Assembly (NCBI GenBank): GCA_963971225.1
Contig: CAXARI010000079.1
Location: forward strand, 310,001-374,000
Direction of reading: 5' to 3'
Source of the DNA: Melieria omissa
Taxonomy: Eukaryota > Arthropoda > Insecta > Diptera > Ulidiidae
DNA length: 64,000 bases
The notes beneath the pieces are model-generated. The model was not told the DNA's origin. It did not search any database and saw nothing but the letters and a program-made list of their open reading frames with translations. Within the stretch, counting starts at the first letter, position 1. The number at the start of each line of letters is the position of its first letter. Below, piece after piece: positions 38,482 to 48,619 of this stretch. The translations under genes and the position numbers were made by a program.

Positions 38482-41343
38482 ATATTCTTATGGAAAAGCA
38501 AAAACCAACACATGTAAAGTTGCCCAAAAAATGCAAACAAATTATTTAATTAATTGAATTAGTTGAAAGCACATTGTGCATTTCGCTTGACCCTGAAAAT
38601 TATAAGTGAAAAAAATATAATGTTCCCATTTGTCATTGCCGAAAGGCCAACCAATTGCCAAAACAAATACTACAACAACAAAAGCATCGAATTTTTTTTC
38701 ATACATAGAATTTCTTGAGGCAACAAAACAAAAATCCGCGCAGCCCCCACACGTGTTGCTTCGTTGCTGTCACAACAACGACTGATTGAAAGAATGCACC
38801 TCTGATCTATATAATCAATCAAATGCTTGTGGAACCTAAGTACGCACAATCACTTTAATCAAAATGGCGTCAAAATTAAGCCAGAGTGACCACCTTTCAC
38901 CAATTTGGTAAATACAAAAAATATCCCACCGGCAGCATGATCGAAATTATGGCTGTTAAATCTCGACCCGTTAACGGATTTTAATAATATTATGCCTTAT
39001 TATTTAGCTAGACTCGTATGCTTTCTATAATGGTATCAATCATCCTTCTATACCCCAAGGTTCGAAAGCAAATCGATTTGGAACGGTGACTTTGAAAAAA
39101 TTGCTACTTGGGTGCAACCACTAAAATGCTTGTCAACACCAAATGCATAAGTGCATATTAATAACTGACCCCTTAAAATTTAGCCAGAGTCTTATGCTTT
39201 CTATATTGGTCCCTAGCTTTTCATTATCCTTCAGGAATAATGAGCATATCGATGCGCAAGGATAACATTGAAAAACTGCCTATTACAAAATACACACTCA
39301 CCACTAAAGTGCTTATAGATTCCAAACGGTATGGGATACGTTAATAAAAAACCCCTTAAAATTTAACTAGAGATTGCAGCTTTATCAAATTAAATCAATA
39401 ATTTGATTACTATTCGGCAATCATGAACAGATCGATGCGCAAGAGTGACATTAAATGGCTGCCTACTGCAAAATCGATAAAATGCTTGTAAAATATTATG
39501 ATTCTAGGTTTATAGCAAAAAATAATAACCTTAAAGCCTATCTGGAGTTTTGAGCTTTCATAAATGGGGTCAATCTTCTCGCTTTCTCAAATAATGCAGG
39601 AGAATTTCGTTGTGGAAAAGTGATATCGACCAAATGATACATCTATATCAGGGGTGCCCAAAATCTTCTTATAGAAAAGCAAAAACCAATACATGTAAAG
39701 TTGCCCAAAAAAAATGCAAACAAATTATTTAATTAATTGAATTAGTTGAAAGCACATTGTGCATTTCGCTTGACCCTGAAAATTATAAGTGAAAAAAATA
39801 TAATGTTCCCATTTGTCATTGCCGAAAGGCCAACCAATCGCCAAAACAAATACTACAACAACAAAAGCATCTAATTTTTTTTCATACATAGAATTTCTTG
39901 AGGCAACAAAACAAAAATCCGCGCAGCCCCCACACGTGTTGCTTCGTTGCTGTCACAACAACGACTGATTGAAAGAATGCACCTCTGATCTATATAATCA
40001 ATCAAATGCTTGTGGAACCTAAGTACGCACAATCACTTTAATCAAAATGGCGTCAAAATTAAGCCAGAGTGACCACCTTTCACCAATTTGGTAAATAAAA
40101 AAAATATCCCACCGGCAGCATGATCGAAATTATGGCTGTTAAATCTCGACTCGTTAACGGATTTTAATAATATTATGCCTTATTATTTAGCTAGACTCGT
40201 ATGCTTTCTATAATGGTATCAATCATCCTTCTATACCCCAAGGTTCGAAAGCAAATCGATTTGGAACGGTGACTTTGAAAAAATTGCTACTTGGGTGCAA
40301 CCACTAAAATGCTTGTCAACACCAAATGCATAAGTGCTTATTAATAATTGACCCCTTAAAATTTTGCCAGAGTCTTACGCTTTCTATATTGGTCCCTAAC
40401 TTTTCATTATCCTTCAGGAGTAATGAGCATATCGAAAAATTGAAAAACTGCCTATTACAAAATACACACTCACCACTAAGTGGTTATAGATTCCAAACGG
40501 TATGGGTTACGTTAATAAAAAACCCCTTAAAATGTAGCTAGAGATTGCAGCTTTATCAAATTAAATCAATAATTTCATTACTATTCGGCAATCATGAACA
40601 GATCGATGCGCAAGAGTGACATTAAATGGCTGCCTACTGCAAAATCGATAAAATGCTTGTAAAATATTATGATTCTAGGTTTATAGAAAAAATAATAACC
40701 TTAAAACCTTGCTGGAGTTTTGAGCTTTCATAAATGGGGTCAACCTTCTCGTTATCTCAAATAATGCAGGAGAATTTCGTTGTGGAAAAGTGATATCGAC
40801 CACATGATACATCTATATCAGGGGTGCCCAAAATATTCTTATGGAAAAGCAAAAACCAATACATGTAAAGTTGCCCAAAAAAAATGCAAACAAATTATTT
40901 AATTAATTGAATTAGTTGAAAGCACATTGTGCATTTCGCTTGACCCTTAAAATTATAAGTGAAAAAAATATAATGTTCCCATTTGTCATTGCCGAAAGGC
41001 CAACCAATCGCCAAAACAAAAACTACAACAACAAAAGCATCTAATTTTTTTTCATACATAGAATTTCTTGAGGCAACAAAACAAAAATCCGCGCAGACCC
41101 CACACGTGTTGCTTCGTTGCTGTCACAACAACGACTGATTGAAAGAATGCACCTCTGATCTATATAACCAATCAAATGCTTGTGGAACCTAAGTACGCAC
41201 AATCACTTTAATCAAAATGGCGTCAAAATTAAGCCAGAGTGACCACCTTTCACCAATTTGGTAAATAAAAAAAATATCCCACCGGCAGCATGATCGAAAT
41301 TATGGCTGTTAAATCTCGACCCGTTAACGGATTTTAATAATAT
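38482..41343. repeat. Satellite array between the two retrotransposons
   Basis: 2.86 kb, landmarks at 38748, 39931 and 41101. It begins in the type 1 unit split by copy 1, continues with a type 1' unit that shares private marks with the unit at 25543 (TATAGCAAAAAATAATAACC near 39510), then a more diverged unit with a 13 bp loss near 40435. It is cut by copy 2 at TAATAATAT. No gene is seen. Confidence 0.95.
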
Positions 41344-41770
41344 TGTAACGATGAGACAGTCTGTCGCGGTGCAAAGCAACCCTGCCGCTACGTGCCGTGC
41401 CATAACCCAATCTGGCAACGACGGCCGCGATAGTAACTTTTAGCCCAACCTGGCAACGATGGTCGCGGTCATCAGGGAAACTTCTAGTCCAATCTGGCAA
41501 CGTACGAGAACGATCTGCGCGACGGCCGGACAGAGTATAAAAGGTGACCAGATGCGGTACAGCGAGCCAGTCTGGTTTTGACAAGTGAAGTTGCCACACG
41601 GAATAATCAAGCAAATACTTAAGTGTACGAACAGTAAAGTGTAAACTGTGAATAATAAAGTGACTGTTGGTGTATTTGATTGTCTGCGTTTAAGAAACTG
41701 ACTGTGCTTTATTTTCAAATCACACAATCCAGAGATACGTGACAGCCCACTAGACTTAATATTCGTAACA
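41344..41770 (+). repeat. 5' LTR of retrotransposon copy 2
   Basis: 427 bp, TGTAACGATGAG to ATTCGTAACA. TATAAAAG at 41536-41543 with an initiator-like CCAGTCTG at 41567-41574 marks the likely transcript start. AATAAA at 41654-41659 is the likely polyadenylation signal in the matching place of the 3' LTR. It is 6 bp shorter than the copy 1 LTR. Confidence 0.93.
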
Positions 41771-41772
41771 TT

Positions 41773-41790
41773 TGGTGTCAGAAGTGGGAT
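41773..41790 (+). other. Primer binding site, copy 2
   Basis: TGGTGTCAGAAGTGGGAT, two bases after the LTR and identical to copy 1. Probably primed by tRNA-Leu. Confidence 0.8.
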
Positions 41791-41871
41791 TGTAGAAAAT
41801 TGAAAATAAACGAAAAGTAACAAAACAAAAAAAAAAACTAAATAAATAAATAAAAGTATAACAGCACGGAC

Positions 41872-43404
41872 ATGGTTAAACTCGAGCTGCTGAAGGTGGA
41901 CCAGCTGAAGAAGGAGCTGGCTGCCTGGAATTTGCCGACTGCTGGCGGGAAAGTGGAGTTGCAGCTGCGCTTGCGAGAGGCGTGTGAATCACGAGGCATC
42001 GATTGGGCTGCACACGAGTTCGGAACGCAGGAACAAGAGGCGTCGGCCAAAGTGGAGGAATCGCCTGCGGGTGCTGCGTCGATCCAAAGTACGGCTGCAC
42101 CGGCTGGACCACTACAAGCATTAGACATGAGCCAGCTAATGAGTGCAATAAAAGGCATGTTCGAGACTTCCAATCGTGAAAATCGTGAAATGTCGGCGCA
42201 GATGGCAGCGAAAATGGAAACTGCAAATCAAGAGATGGCAGCGAAAATGGAAACTGCAAATCAAGAGATGGCAGCGAAAATGGAAACTGCAAATCAAGAG
42301 ATGGCAGCGAAAATGGAAACTGCAAATCAAGAGATGGCAGCGAAAATGGAAACGGCGACCCATGAAATATCGGCGCAAGTGTCGGAGCGAATGGAAGTCA
42401 AGCTTCAGGAAAGCTCTGCGCGCTTGGAGCAGAAGGTAGAGGAAATCTCCAATAGGCTGAACGGGAAAGTTGAGCATCTTGAGACGCGCATGGACAATTG
42501 GGACAAACGAGTTGACAACCTGGATGAGTCCTTGAACAAACGAGTTGACAGTCTGGAAGATTCGATGCATAGAAAGATAGACGAACGACTTCGAGAGGTA
42601 CAGCCACGAGAATGTTTGCCACCGGTTCAGGACGGTTTTGCTGGCAGAACAGAAGTGCCTACTTATGATGGTGCTGCGCCGTTCGATACATTTAAATTGC
42701 AATTCGACTTGGCTGCTTTGGAAAATCAGTGGACAGATATCAGGAAAGGTCGGAGGTTGGCACTGGCGCTGAAAGGTCCTGCGGCCGAGGTGATCAAATC
42801 AGTTCCAGAATGTTTAAGAAGTGATTACGGTGCCATCATGAGAGCGTTGGCAGCGAAGTATAGCAACGAGCACAACCATGCGCTATACTACTGTGAGCTG
42901 AAGAACCGCAAGCAAAGGGCCAACGAGGCGCTGCAGACATATGCAGCAGACATTGAGCGGCTCGTACAGTTGTACTACCCGAAATTTGGTGCTGATGATC
43001 TCGAGAGGATGAAGATCGAGTCGTTTATTGAAGGTCTTCATGATCCAGAAACACGTCGCAGTGCGTTGATGATGGGCAAGCCGACATTTAAGGAGACGGT
43101 AACCAGCGCGATGACATATGAAGCGGCATGGATTGGGAGCACTCGGTATGCACCTGCAAGGATACGCCAGATTCAGGCGGACAACGACATTCCGATCCAG
43201 GCCATAAGCTCTGAGATACCGGACAGGCCACGGGTGGTCTCCTCTAAAGTTGTTTGCTGGGTATGTGGCAAGCAGGGCCACATATCACGAGACTGCCGCC
43301 AACGAAAGAGGCGTTCCCGTTCCCGATCGCCTGAAGCAAGGAATGCTGACAATCGAGGCCCAGCCAACAAGCGCAGGGCTGAGGACGGCGAGTCGTTAAA
43401 CTAA
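41872..43404 (+). CDS. gag: Gag, copy 2, with an expanded 11-residue repeat
   Basis: 510 codons from ATG at 41872, with the same domain order as copy 1: SAP-like residues 3-35, coiled coil, capsid-like region, CCHC knuckle (CWVCGKQGHISRDC) near residue 462 and an RS-rich tail ending ESLN. The coiled coil differs: four perfect tandem copies plus a partial one of MAAKMETANQE (42202-42360) replace the more varied stretch of copy 1. The stop codon follows the GTTAAAC slip site. The protein is complete and could be functional. Nearly all remaining differences from copy 1 are substitutions. Confidence 0.93.
   Translation: MVKLELLKVDQLKKELAAWNLPTAGGKVELQLRLREACESRGIDWAAHEFGTQEQEASAKVEESPAGAASIQSTAAPAGPLQALDMSQLMSAIKGMFETSNRENREMSAQMAAKMETANQEMAAKMETANQEMAAKMETANQEMAAKMETANQEMAAKMETATHEISAQVSERMEVKLQESSARLEQKVEEISNRLNGKVEHLETRMDNWDKRVDNLDESLNKRVDSLEDSMHRKIDERLREVQPRECLPPVQDGFAGRTEVPTYDGAAPFDTFKLQFDLAALENQWTDIRKGRRLALALKGPAAEVIKSVPECLRSDYGAIMRALAAKYSNEHNHALYYCELKNRKQRANEALQTYAADIERLVQLYYPKFGADDLERMKIESFIEGLHDPETRRSALMMGKPTFKETVTSAMTYEAAWIGSTRYAPARIRQIQADNDIPIQAISSEIPDRPRVVSSKVVCWVCGKQGHISRDCRQRKRRSRSRSPEARNADNRGPANKRRAEDGESLN
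42202..42360 (+). repeat. 33 bp coding minisatellite inside gag
   Basis: Perfect 33 bp units start at 42202, 42235, 42268 and 42301, with a diverged partial unit at 42334. Each encodes MAAKMETANQE. The 33 bp length keeps the frame and adds 11-residue turns to the coiled coil. Perfect identity suggests recent slippage or unequal exchange. Confidence 0.95.
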
Positions 43405-43454
43405 AACGGGTCAGCCCAAAGGGGCGTGAGCTGATCCCCACAATCTGCCGCCCC
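43395..43454 (+). promoter_or_regulatory. Predicted -1 frameshift site with H-type pseudoknot, copy 2
   Basis: Slip heptamer GTTAAAC at 43395-43401, read G TTA AAC before the gag TAA. After a 6-base spacer, GGGTCAGC (43408-43415) can pair with GCTGATCCC (43430-43438, one bulged T), and the loop GGGGCG (43421-43426) can pair with CGCCCC (43449-43454), an H-type pseudoknot. Spacing fits known -1 frameshift signals. The -1 frame is open through the whole of pol. Copy 1 has the same bases. Function is predicted. Confidence 0.68.
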
Positions 43455-46400
43455 ACCGTCCTTGTCTCACAGCTGAAACGACAGCCCAGCAGCTTGACAA
43501 TTGAAGGAAGGATAGATGGAAAGTTGTTCGTGTTGACACTGGATACTGGAGCGTCATATTCGATCATAAAGAGGAAGCTGCTGAAGAACTGGGAACCGCT
43601 GCATGGCATACAGCTGCGGACTGCGACTGGCGAGCGCGCGCCGGTAAGAGGGAAAGTTACAAAAACGATTGCTATCGGCACCAGCAGCCTGGAACATGAG
43701 TTCATCGTCGCGGATATAATGGACGACGTGATTATCGGCGTGGATTTCATGATTAGGCACGGTTTTACGCTGGACCTGAAGGAAAATGTGCTGAGATATG
43801 CCAACGTTGAATTCCCGCTGCACACCGGCTATGAGCGAAGCGTGGCGGTAAGGAAGGTTTTATCGTGTCAACACAGGAGGATACCAGCGAATTCTGAGGC
43901 GATTGTGTGGGCAAAGGTGGACGAGGACGATGGGACGAGTCGGCTGTGGGTAGTAGAAGCACCGAAGCAAGGACACGACAACATCATCATCGGACGTACA
44001 TTAGTGGAACCTAAAAATGGAAGGATACCAGTCAGAATACTGAACCCCCTGAATGCACCCAGATATGTCGGAAAAGATGAGGTAATTGGCGAGTGTAAGG
44101 AAGCTGTAGCAGTGGTCAATTGCGAGAGTAGCCCGCCTGGAGGTAATGAGAAGAGCGGGTTTAACATGGACGCCATACCGCAGGAGAACCAGTGGAGCAG
44201 CGAGTTGTCGGCCAAGCAGAAACAGAAGGCGAGGTCACTCCTGCAGCACTATGGGTCAATATTTGCGGCGGAAGCAGGCGGAAGAACAGCCATAGTGAAG
44301 CACAACATCGACACCGGAAGTGCAAAACCGATTCGCCAACCGCCAAGACGAGTTCCTCTGGCCAAGAGGGAAGAGGTCGCAAATTTGATCGAAAACATGC
44401 AGAAAGACAAGGTCATAGAGCCTTCTTCGGGCCCCTGGTGCTCGCCGGTCGTGCTAGTCAAGAAAAAAGATGGCAGTACCCGGTTTTGTGTGGACTATCG
44501 GAAGCTCAATGATGTGGCCAAGAAGGACAGTTATCCACTACCTCGGATCGATGACACCCTGGATACACTGTCAGGCACGCAGTGGTTCTCCACGCTCGAC
44601 TTACGCAGCGGCTATTGGCAGGTAGAGCTTGCAGACAAGGACAAGGAGAAAACGGCTTTCAGTGTTGGCGATGGTTTGTGGCAGTTCACCGTCATGCCGT
44701 TTGGACTCTGCAACGCACCAGCAACATTCGAGCGGCTAATGGAACGCGTGCTAAAAGGGCTGCATTGGCGGACGTGTCTGGTGTACCTCGACGACATAAT
44801 CGTAATGGGTAAAAGCCTCGACGACCACCTGGGAAAGCTGAAGGAGGTATTTGAGCGGATACAAAAAGCCGGGCTTAAACTCAACCCAAAGAAGTGCTCG
44901 CTGTTCCAAAAGGAGGTCAAGTATCTGGGCCATACGGTTTCCGCCCGCGGAGTGCATACGGATGAAGGCAAAATCACGGCGGTGAAGGAGTGGCCCCGAC
45001 CACGCAATCTACACGAACTCCGCAGTTTCCTGGGCCTGTGTACATACTACCGCCGATTTGTTCCGGGATTCGCGAACATAGCCAGCAGCTTGCACAAACT
45101 GACGAAAAAGAGCCAAGCTTTCGAGTGGAGCGAGGAGCAGGAACAGGCTTTTGCACGTCTGAAGGAAAAACTGTGCAGTGCTCCAATTCTGGCCTTCCCC
45201 GTGCCTGGGGAGATGTTTGTGCTGGATACAGATGCAAGCGGGAATAGTATTGGCGGTGTGCTATCACAGATAATAGACGGCCAGGAACAAGTGATAGCGT
45301 ACTACAGTAGGGTTCTATCGAAACCGGAACGCAACTACTGTGTGACACGGAGAGAACTGCTGGCGGTATTGGACTGCGTAAAACACTTCCACAAATATCT
45401 GTATGGACAAAGGTTTCGCCTGCGCACAGATCATGCGGCATTGAGATGGCTCCTGAACTTTAAAGATCCTGAAGGGCAATTGGCGCGGTGGATCGAGCGA
45501 CTGCAGAGCTACGACTACACGATAGAACATCGCAAGGGCAGTAGCCATGGAAATGCCGATGCTTTGTCACGCCGTCCGTGCCAAGTCGAATGCAGGCAGT
45601 GCTCACGAGCCGAGAGCAAAGAGCAGATAGTGGACGTCCGGTTGATAAGCGTTATGCCAGAGGAAGAGTGGTCTGCGGAGAGGCTACAAAAGGACCAGCG
45701 CGTGGATGCGGATCTTGCAAAAATCGTCGAAGGCAAGGAGCAAGGCGCACGTCCAGACTGGCAGGAGATGGCTGGTGAAAGCCCGATCGCTAAGGCTTAC
45801 TGGGCACAGTGGAAAAGTCTGCGGCTGAAGGAAGGCTGCCTGTACCGCGAATGGGAGAGCGCGGATGGTCGTACCAGCAATCCTCTAATGGTAGTGCCGA
45901 AAACCAGAATCAACGAGGTCATCGAGGCATACCATAACGACTCCAGTGGAGGGCACCTAGGCATCACCAAAACCGTCGCCAAAATAAAAAGACGATTCTA
46001 CTGGGTAGGATGTCAGGAGTCTGTAGCCGAGTGGATTAAGAGCTGCGACCGATGTTCAGCCGCGAAAGGGCCGACAAGAAAATCTCGAGGCCGCATGCAG
46101 CAGTACAACATGGGAGCGCCCTTCGAGCGGATTGCTATGGACGTCGCCGGCCCATTCCCAACTAGCACCCAAGGCAACAAATATGTGCTGGTCGTAATGG
46201 ATTACTTCAGCAAATGGCCCGAAGTGTACCCTATTCCTAACCAGGAGGCCACCACGATCTCGGAAAAGCTGGTAAACAACTGGGTAGCCAGGTTCGGAGT
46301 TCCGTTGGAGTTGCACTCAGATCAAGGCCGGAATTTTGAGTCTGCGGTATTCAAGGAAGTGTGTGAGCTGCTGGGGATAAAGAAAACGCGTACCACTCCT

Positions 46401-47000
46401 TTGCACCCACAGTCCGACGGCATGGTGGAACGCTTTAACCGGACACTGGAGGAATACCTGCGGAAAGTGGTGGGCAGGAATCAAAAGGATTGGGACACGC
46501 ACATCCCCCTGTTCCTGATGGCGTATAGGTCAGCCCCGCACGACACGACATCACTCACTCCAGCCCGGGCAGTGTTCGGCACAGAGTTGCGGTTACCCGC
46601 TGACTTGAAGTTCGGGGTAGTCAGCACGACGGGAGGCGCTAAGACGGACTACGTGGCCAATAAGCGGGCGGAACTGGAGGAAATTCACCAGTTTATAAGG
46701 AGCCGCACCAAACTGGTCAGCGATAAGGTGAAAGCCAGATACGATCTACGGGCCAACTCAGCAGGGTTCCAAGAAGGCGATTTGGTAATGCTCTACAACC
46801 CGCAGCGGAGGAAAGGTTTGTCTCCGAAACTCCAAGCGCCATGGGAAGGACCTTACGAAGTCGTGACTAGGATTAACGACGTGGTATACCGGATTCAACG
46901 TTGCAGCAATAGAGGCGCTAAGCTGAAGGTAGTCCATTTGGAGCGCCTGGCGCCTCATCACAGCGGAGCCTCGGCACTTGTTCGGGACGAACAAGTCTAA
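43401..47000 (+). CDS. pol: Pol polyprotein, copy 2 (protease, RT, RNase H, integrase)
   Basis: 1,199 codons counted from the -1 shift, the same length as copy 1, with no internal stop. Protease LDTGAS near residue 48, RT YLDD near 461, RNase H LDTDAS near 608, integrase zinc motif near 845-880 with CDRC, integrase D, D, E near 913, 972 and 1008, and GPYEVV near 1150 are all present. The first ATG of this frame lies well inside the protease region, so frameshifting from gag is the simplest explanation. It differs from copy 1 by scattered residues only. The stop codon at 46998-47000 is followed by the polypurine tract GTGGTGGGCAG and the 3' LTR. Confidence 0.95.
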   Translation, partial: LKRVSPKGRELIPTICRPTVLVSQLKRQPSSLTIEGRIDGKLFVLTLDTGASYSIIKRKLLKNWEPLHGIQLRTATGERAPVRGKVTKTIAIGTSSLEHEFIVADIMDDVIIGVDFMIRHGFTLDLKENVLRYANVEFPLHTGYERSVAVRKVLSCQHRRIPANSEAIVWAKVDEDDGTSRLWVVEAPKQGHDNIIIGRTLVEPKNGRIPVRILNPLNAPRYVGKDEVIGECKEAVAVVNCESSPPGGNEKSGFNMDAIPQENQWSSELSAKQKQKARSLLQHYGSIFAAEAGGRTAIVKHNIDTGSAKPIRQPPRRVPLAKREEVANLIENMQKDKVIEPSSGPWCSPVVLVKKKDGSTRFCVDYRKLNDVAKKDSYPLPRIDDTLDTLSGTQWFSTLDLRSGYWQVELADKDKEKTAFSVGDGLWQFTVMPFGLCNAPATFERLMERVLKGLHWRTCLVYLDDIIVMGKSLDDHLGKLKEVFERIQKAGLKLNPKKCSLFQKEVKYLGHTVSARGVHTDEGKITAVKEWPRPRNLHELRSFLGLCTYYRRFVPGFANIASSLHKLTKKSQAFEWSEEQEQAFARLKEKLCSAPILAFPVPGEMFVLDTDASGNSIGGVLSQIIDGQEQVIAYYSRVLSKPERNYCVTRRELLAVLDCVKHFHKYLYGQRFRLRTDHAALRWLLNFKDPEGQLARWIERLQSYDYTIEHRKGSSHGNADALSRRPCQVECRQCSRAESKEQIVDVRLISVMPEEEWSAERLQKDQRVDADLAKIVEGKEQGARPDWQEMAGESPIAKAYWAQWKSLRLKEGCLYREWESADGRTSNPLMVVPKTRINEVIEAYHNDSSGGHLGITKTVAKIKRRFYWVGCQESVAEWIKSCDRCSAAKGPTRKSRGRMQQYNMGAPFERIAMDVAGPFPTSTQGNKYVLVVMDYFSKWPEVYPIPNQEATTISEKLVNNWVARFGVPLELHSDQGRNFESAVFKEVCELLGIKKTRTTPLHPQSDGMVERFNRTLEEYLRKVVGRNQKDWDTHIPLFLMAYRSAPHDTTSLTPARAVFGTELRLPADLKFGVVSTTGGAKTDYVANKRAELEEIHQFIRSRTKLVSDKVKARYDLRANSAGFQEGDLVMLYNPQRRKGLSPKLQAPWEGPYEVVTRINDVVYRIQRCSNRGAKLKVVHLERLAPHHSGASALVRDEQV

Positions 47001-47011
47001 GTGGTGGGCAG
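47001..47011 (+). other. Polypurine tract of copy 2
   Basis: GTGGTGGGCAG directly before the 3' LTR, the same as copy 1. Confidence 0.7.
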
Positions 47012-47438
47012 TGTAACGATGAGCCAGTCCGTCGCGGTGCAAAGCAACCCTGCCGCTACGTGCCGTGCCATAACCCAATCTGGCAACGACGGCCGCGATA
47101 GTAACTTTTAGCCCAACCTGGCAACGATGGTCGCGGTCATCAGCGAAACTTCTAGTCCAATCTGGCAACGTACGAGAACGATCTGCGCGACGGCCGGACA
47201 GAGTATAAAAGGTGGCCAGATGCGGTACAGCGAGCCAGTCTGGTTTTGACAAGTGAAGTTGCCACACGGAATAATCAAGCAAATACTTAAGTGTACGAAC
47301 AGTAAAGTGTAAACTGTGAATAATAAAGTGACTGTTGGTGTATTTTATTGTCTGCGTTTAAGAAACTGACTGTGTTTTATTTTCAAATCACACAATCCAG
47401 AGATACGTGACAGCCCACTAGACTTAATATTCGTAACA
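47012..47438 (+). repeat. 3' LTR of retrotransposon copy 2
   Basis: 427 bp, about six differences from the 5' LTR, for example GAGCCAGTCC against GAGACAGTCT at its start. TATAAAAG at 47204-47211. Confidence 0.95.
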
Positions 47439-48619
47439 ATATTATGCCTTATGATTTAGCTAGACTCGTATGCTTTCTATAATGGTATCAATCATCCTTC
47501 TATACCCCAAGGTTCGAAAGCAAATCGATTTGGAACGGTGACTTTGAAAAAATTGCTACTTGGGTGCAACCACTAAAATGCTTGTCAACACCAAATGCAT
47601 AAGTGCTTATTAATAATTGACCCCTTAAAATTTAGCCAGATTCTTATGCTTTCTATATTGGTCCCTAACTTTTCATTATCCTTCAGGAATAATGAGCATA
47701 TCGATGCGCAAGGATAACATTGAAAAACTGCCTATTACAAAATACACACTCACCAGTAAAGTACTTATAGATTCCAAACGGTATGGGTTACGTTAATAAA
47801 AAACCCCTTAAAATGTAGCTAGAGATCGCAGCTTTATCAAATTAAATCAATAACTTGATTACTATTCGGCAATCATGAACAGATCGATGCGCAAGAGTGA
47901 CATTAAATGGCTGTCTACTGCAAAATCGATAAAATGCTTGTAAAATATGATGATTCTAGGTTTATAGAAAAAATATCAACCTTAAAACCTAGCTGGAGTT
48001 TTGAGCTTTCATAAATGGGGTCAATCTTCTCGTTATCTCAAATAATGCAGGAGAATTTCATTGTGGAAAAGTGATATCGACCACATGATACATCTATATC
48101 AGGGGTGCCCAAACTCTTCTTATGGAAAAGCAAAAACCAATACATGTAAAGTTGCCCAAAAAAAATGCAAACAAATTATTTAATTAATTGAATTAGTTGA
48201 AAGCACATTGTGCATTTCGCTTGACCCTTAAAATTATAATTGAAAAAAATATAATGTTCCCATTTGTCATTGCCGAAAGGCCAAGCAATCGCCAAAACAA
48301 AAACTACAACAACAAAAGCATCTAATTTTTTTTCATACATAGAATTTCTTGAGGCAACAAAACAAAAATCCGCGCAGCCCCCACACGTGTTGCTTCGTTG
48401 CTGTCACAACAACGACTGATTGAAAGAATGCACCTCTGATCTATATAACCAATCAAATGCTTGTGGAACCTAAGTACGCACAATCACTTTAATCAAAATG
48501 GCGTCAAAATTAAGCCAGAGTGACCACCTTTCACCAATTTGGTAAATACAAAAATATCCCACCGGCAGCATGATCGAAATTATGGCTGTTAAATCTCGAC
48601 CCGTTAACGGATTTTAATA
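47439..48619. repeat. Satellite unit between copy 2 and the Tc1-type element
   Basis: One unit, landmark at 48382. It shares private variants with the next block (47640/50120 CCAGATTCTTATGC, 47760/50240 AAAGTACTTATAG, AGAGATCGCAGC, TTTCATTGTGG), so the two are recent duplicates. No gene is seen. Confidence 0.95.

Larger units (their letters stand above)
41344..47438 (+). mobile_element. Ty3/gypsy LTR retrotransposon, copy 2, full length
   Basis: 6,095 bp, 427 bp LTRs, plus strand, same family as copy 1 and inverted relative to it. ATAT is duplicated: the left flank ends TAATAATAT and the right begins ATATTATGCC, and removal restores a 1,182 bp unit. The two LTRs differ at about six positions by eye (1-2 percent), so it is older than copy 1, yet gag and pol are both open. 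Confidence 0.95.

Noticed and set aside
43494..47000. Independent start of pol at a near-cognate TTG (43494 in copy 2, 36363 in copy 1)
   Set aside because: The frame is open further upstream to the gag stop, the two copies would use different starts, and a frameshift signal is present at the junction.
46981..47011. An env gene that would make the Ty3/gypsy copies errantivirus-like
   Set aside because: Only 11 bases separate the pol stop from the 3' LTR in both copies, so there is no room for a third frame.
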